Shown: positions 61,215-64,000 of the stretch, one piece after another
How the letters are laid out: each line of letters opens with the position of its first letter
Position numbering within the stretch: the stretch's first letter is position 1
Assembly: GCF_041146395.1 (NCBI RefSeq)
Contig: NC_090999.1
Span: 66,469,001-66,533,000, forward strand
Direction: 5' to 3'
DNA length: 64,000 nucleotides
From: Eulemur rufifrons
Taxonomy: Eukaryota; Chordata; Mammalia; Primates; Lemuridae
Notes under the pieces: generated by a model
What the model saw: the letters and a program-made list of their open reading frames with translations, nothing else
Databases searched by the model: none
What the model was told of the DNA's origin: nothing
Program-made: the position numbers and the translations under genes

Positions 61215-61440
61215 ATAATAATAACTAGCATTTGCCCAGTGCTTGTCACCTTCCAAGCACTGTCGTCACTGGTTCCTATGCATCAACTTATCCTTAAAAC
61301 AAGATTAAAGCAATTCTCAGAACAATTCAACAAGGTAAGAATTGTTACTATTCCCATTTTACATATGAGGAAACTCAGAGGGTAAGTAACTAGCTCGAGG
61401 TTGTGCATGCATTAAGTGTCTGCTGGATTCCACCAGACAG
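61215..61440 (-). repeat. MIR SINE
   Basis: The order ctagcatttgcccagtgctt, ttcccattttacatatgagg, aactcagagggtaagtaact fits the minus-strand MIR. Confidence 0.7.
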
Positions 61441-61559
61441 CCTCGATTCCGGAGTCCCCTCTCTCACTCCTAACCAGGTGTTACGCTGCCTGACGAGGTG
61501 CTCAGGAGATGGAAAGGACACCGTCCTGGCTGGAGGGGAGACTTGATGTGGGGCCATAG

Positions 61560-61930
61560 CGAGAGGATTGAATAAGGAGGTGAGGATGAATCATGGGGAC
61601 TGTAAAAATCAGGCAGAAGGCGTTGGACTTTGTCCGGACACAGTGGGAAACCAGTGCTAGTTCATCAGTGCGGAAAACATGGTGCACATTTATTTTAAAA
61701 AGATTAGTCAGAGAGCCATAGACAGAAAGTTGAAAGATAAATGAGGGTGGGGCTGGGGGAGGAAAGAGCAAGGCACAGAAACTATTAGAAGGGCCTTGAT
61801 GTAATCCAGGTGTGAGTAATAGGTGCGTAGACCCGAAGTGGGGGTGGCAGTAGAAATGAAAGGATGGATTAGTGATAAGGACAGGAACCCACAGTGCTCC
61901 TGAATCCAGGTGATTCGAGCCCAGGTGATT
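61560..61930 (+). repeat. Old mammalian interspersed repeat, family not assigned
   Basis: The series gcgttggactttgtccggac, gtgggaaaccagtgctagtt, aaaaagattagtcagagagc, gaagggccttgatgtaatcc, aggtgtgagtaataggtgc follows a familiar old mammalian repeat (ggactttgg...tgggaagcca...caataatccaggcgagagatg). I cannot name the family with confidence. Confidence 0.45.
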
Positions 61931-61944
61931 CCCCACACCAACTC

Positions 61945-62075
61945 CAGAGCCAGCTGGTATTACTCCTAATTTACAGATGAGGGAAGGGAGGCTCCAAGAG
62001 GCTAGTTAACTTGGGCTAATAAGTACTGGAGCAAGGATTTGAGTCTGCATCTGTCTTTCTTAGCTTCCTCTCTTT
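61945..62075 (-). repeat. MIR-like fragment
   Basis: Text ctcctaatttacagatgagg ... caagaggctagttaacttgg ... ggagcaaggatttgagtctg is a minus-strand MIR core. Confidence 0.6.
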
Positions 62076-64000
62076 AAGATAAAATAATGTAGTCTGGTGA
62101 TAGCAGGGTTGCTGATAAGGTTTGAAGAATTGCTCACATAATACAAGATACTTAAAGTCGTGGGAAAAAAATCAACATTCAGAGGCAGTGATAATATAAA
62201 AGGTAGGGGGCTTGTGACTGAATAGTAATGAACACAAAGAAGAACAGAGCACGGGGGAGAGGCTTCCAGAAGAAAACATTTTAGAGGTTTGGGGAGAGAA
62301 CCCAGGGCTCCCAGTGCCGTGGCAGCCAGGGAGGAGAATGGTCAGTGACTCAAAATGAAACTGCTGGTGGATCACCAAGTGGAAATGAGAGTACGTACAT
62401 GCAGCCTGGCGTTCTTAGTAACCCTCAACAAACAAAGGCATATCCAGGTGTGTTGCAGGTAGGAGGACAGGGAATGCAGCCAGTGGTGGGAGGGAAGGGA
62501 AGGAAGGTGTGGCATGAGGAGAAAGACTTCTGATGTCACCCTCTGTGTGCACTTTCTGAACACGCCAGCTAGGGGCACGGGGAGAGGTCGAGATGAGGCT
62601 GCATGGCTAGATGGAGGTGAAGAGGATTCCCACGACCCACCTGGAATGTCTGGCCAGAGGCTGAAAGCCTGCTGGAAGCCCAGGGAGAAGCAGAAGGACT
62701 CTACTGTGTGGCACATAGAAGTAGGGCACTGAGAGAGTGGCTGTCCCATCAGCCAGAGGTAATGGCAGCAGAATAGAGCAGCAGACATTTAGGAGCCTAT
62801 GCCTTCTACAGAAGCCTTTACCCTCCCATCCTGGGCCACTCACCGGGATCTGCAGGGCTCACAACCCTCTCCATTCCCATCCAGTGTCTCAAGATGGTTA
62901 AGGTTGGTCCTGGGTCTTGCCTCTTCTCTTGTGCAGCCTCACTAGACACCCTGAAGAATTAAGTAAAAGCCCTGGATAGAGACCTGTAGTGATAAGAATG
63001 GGGGGGGTCAGCAGATTAGTACACCCAACAGACAGCTCTTTTTAAAGAGTCCCATCCAGTGGGAGGAGACCATTCATGATGCAATTGTGTGTGATTACCT
63101 CTGTACATGTTGCTATGGGGAATGAACTGGGATTGGAGAGAGGCTGCCCACTAAGACTGATGGCAGCGGTGCACAAGTTATGGTGCCAGGGCTGGGAGCC
63201 AGTGAGATGCACCTTGAAGGGGACATGGAATTTGAATATTTTGGAAGAGAAGCACGCCCACCAGTGGTACTTGCATGAAAGAATATAAAGGGAGAGAGGA
63301 GGGAGATGTGCCTTAAAACAGGAATAGACTGGCTGCCTGAAGTGGAGGTTCTGCAATGGGAGGTGAGGTGGAATTGGAAACTGGGGGACCTTAAAGGCAA
63401 GAGAAAGGATTTCTGTGTCTTCTGTGTGATGCAGTGAACAACAGGAGTCATTGCTGCTTCTCCTTTAGAGGGCGATTGGTCTGGCCAGAATGTGGAGGAG
63501 AGTAAAAGGCTGGGGTTTGCAAGACCTTTGCAAAATATCTGTGAAAAAAGAAAGCAGTTTTCATTTTCCACGTGTCTTAAAACCATACTGTCTTCCTCTC
63601 ATATCTCTATTCATTTACTCTGTTGAACTTCCAAAATTCTTACTGTGGCATGTAAACAAATTTAAAGAGATTTTGTTAAATAATGCCAGGAAATAAGACG
63701 TCATATTGGTTAAGTACAAGAAATATTCATTTTTTTCTGGGCTGCAACTAATCTCTTTTATCAGTATTGGTTTTTTTAATGCAGCTTGACCATACAGCAA
63801 GATTATTTGAGGTGGGCCTGAAACGGACTTAGAACTCCAACATTTGTTTTGTCACATAGGGCTCTCTCTTCATACCTCCCTTAGAGCATTTTCAAATGAA
63901 ACAGCACAAAAGAATTTAAAATGGAAATCTTTCACCAACGGTAACAAATTTTAAAAGTTGCGAGTCTTTACAGCTAGAATAAAAATTGAACAAGCTACAA
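62076..64000 (+). other. CAST: Downstream intron to window edge, no gene recognised
   Basis: Purine-rich sequence with overlapping frames of 60-160 codons on both strands (for example 62372-62788 and 63113-63586, minus). None has a recognisable domain or good splice context. Text at 63340-63480 may belong to the same old repeat type as 61560-61930. CAST exon 2 was looked for here and not found. Confidence 0.4.

Noticed and set aside
47601..64000. CAST exon 2 (MNPTE...) or later exons
   Set aside because: Searched by eye for an ATGAAYCC-type start and the following Lys/Glu-rich codons; no match with splice sites.

Overview
This is nuclear DNA from a mammal, most likely a strepsirrhine primate such as a lemur. 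Five of the Alu elements carry a middle insertion of the type attatatggacaactaaaa and a right arm reading gctgacgccacggcactca. I associate that form with lemur and galago Alus rather than human ones. MIR, L2, MER5-like and L1 repeats fill most of the rest. There is no prokaryotic gene organisation, no CRISPR array and no recognisable tRNA or rRNA gene.

The one host gene I recognise is the 5' part of CAST (calpastatin, the inhibitor of calpains 1 and 2), on the + strand. Two alternative first coding exons lie in one CpG-rich promoter block: exon 1xa (7837-7911, starting MSQPGQKPAAS) and exon 1xb (8571-8600, MAFASWWYKT). Both end in phase 0 and can join exon 1y (21482-21544), then exon 1z (39307-39378). 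A second CpG island (about 47.06-47.60 kb) ending in a strong donor at 47443 fits the internal promoter and untranslated first exon (1u) of the shorter calpastatin. I found no exon encoding MNPTE... downstream, so exon 2 and the inhibitory domains probably lie beyond the right edge.

Layout: 1-7.3 kb is upstream intergenic DNA with L1, MIR and L2 pieces. 7.4-8.6 kb is the paired CAST promoter. 8.6-21.5 kb is the first intron, with five Alus. 21.5-39.3 kb is the second intron, with a 5'-inverted L1 at 25.6-28.1 kb. 39.4-47.1 kb contains a young-looking 5'-truncated L1 with perfect 17-base target-site duplications. 47.6-64 kb is intronic DNA downstream of the second island, with a second inverted L1 inserted in a MIR. 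The separate promoters plus phase-0 exons let one locus make several calpastatin N-termini.

I do not see evidence for a novel multi-gene system. The best second looks are a NAGNAG splice acceptor at exon 1y, opposite-strand Alus flanking that exon, the young L1 with a possible short 3' transduction, two twin-priming L1 structures, and some unassigned repeats and ORFs. Names of repeat families and comparison with human and mouse CAST come from memory, with no database search.
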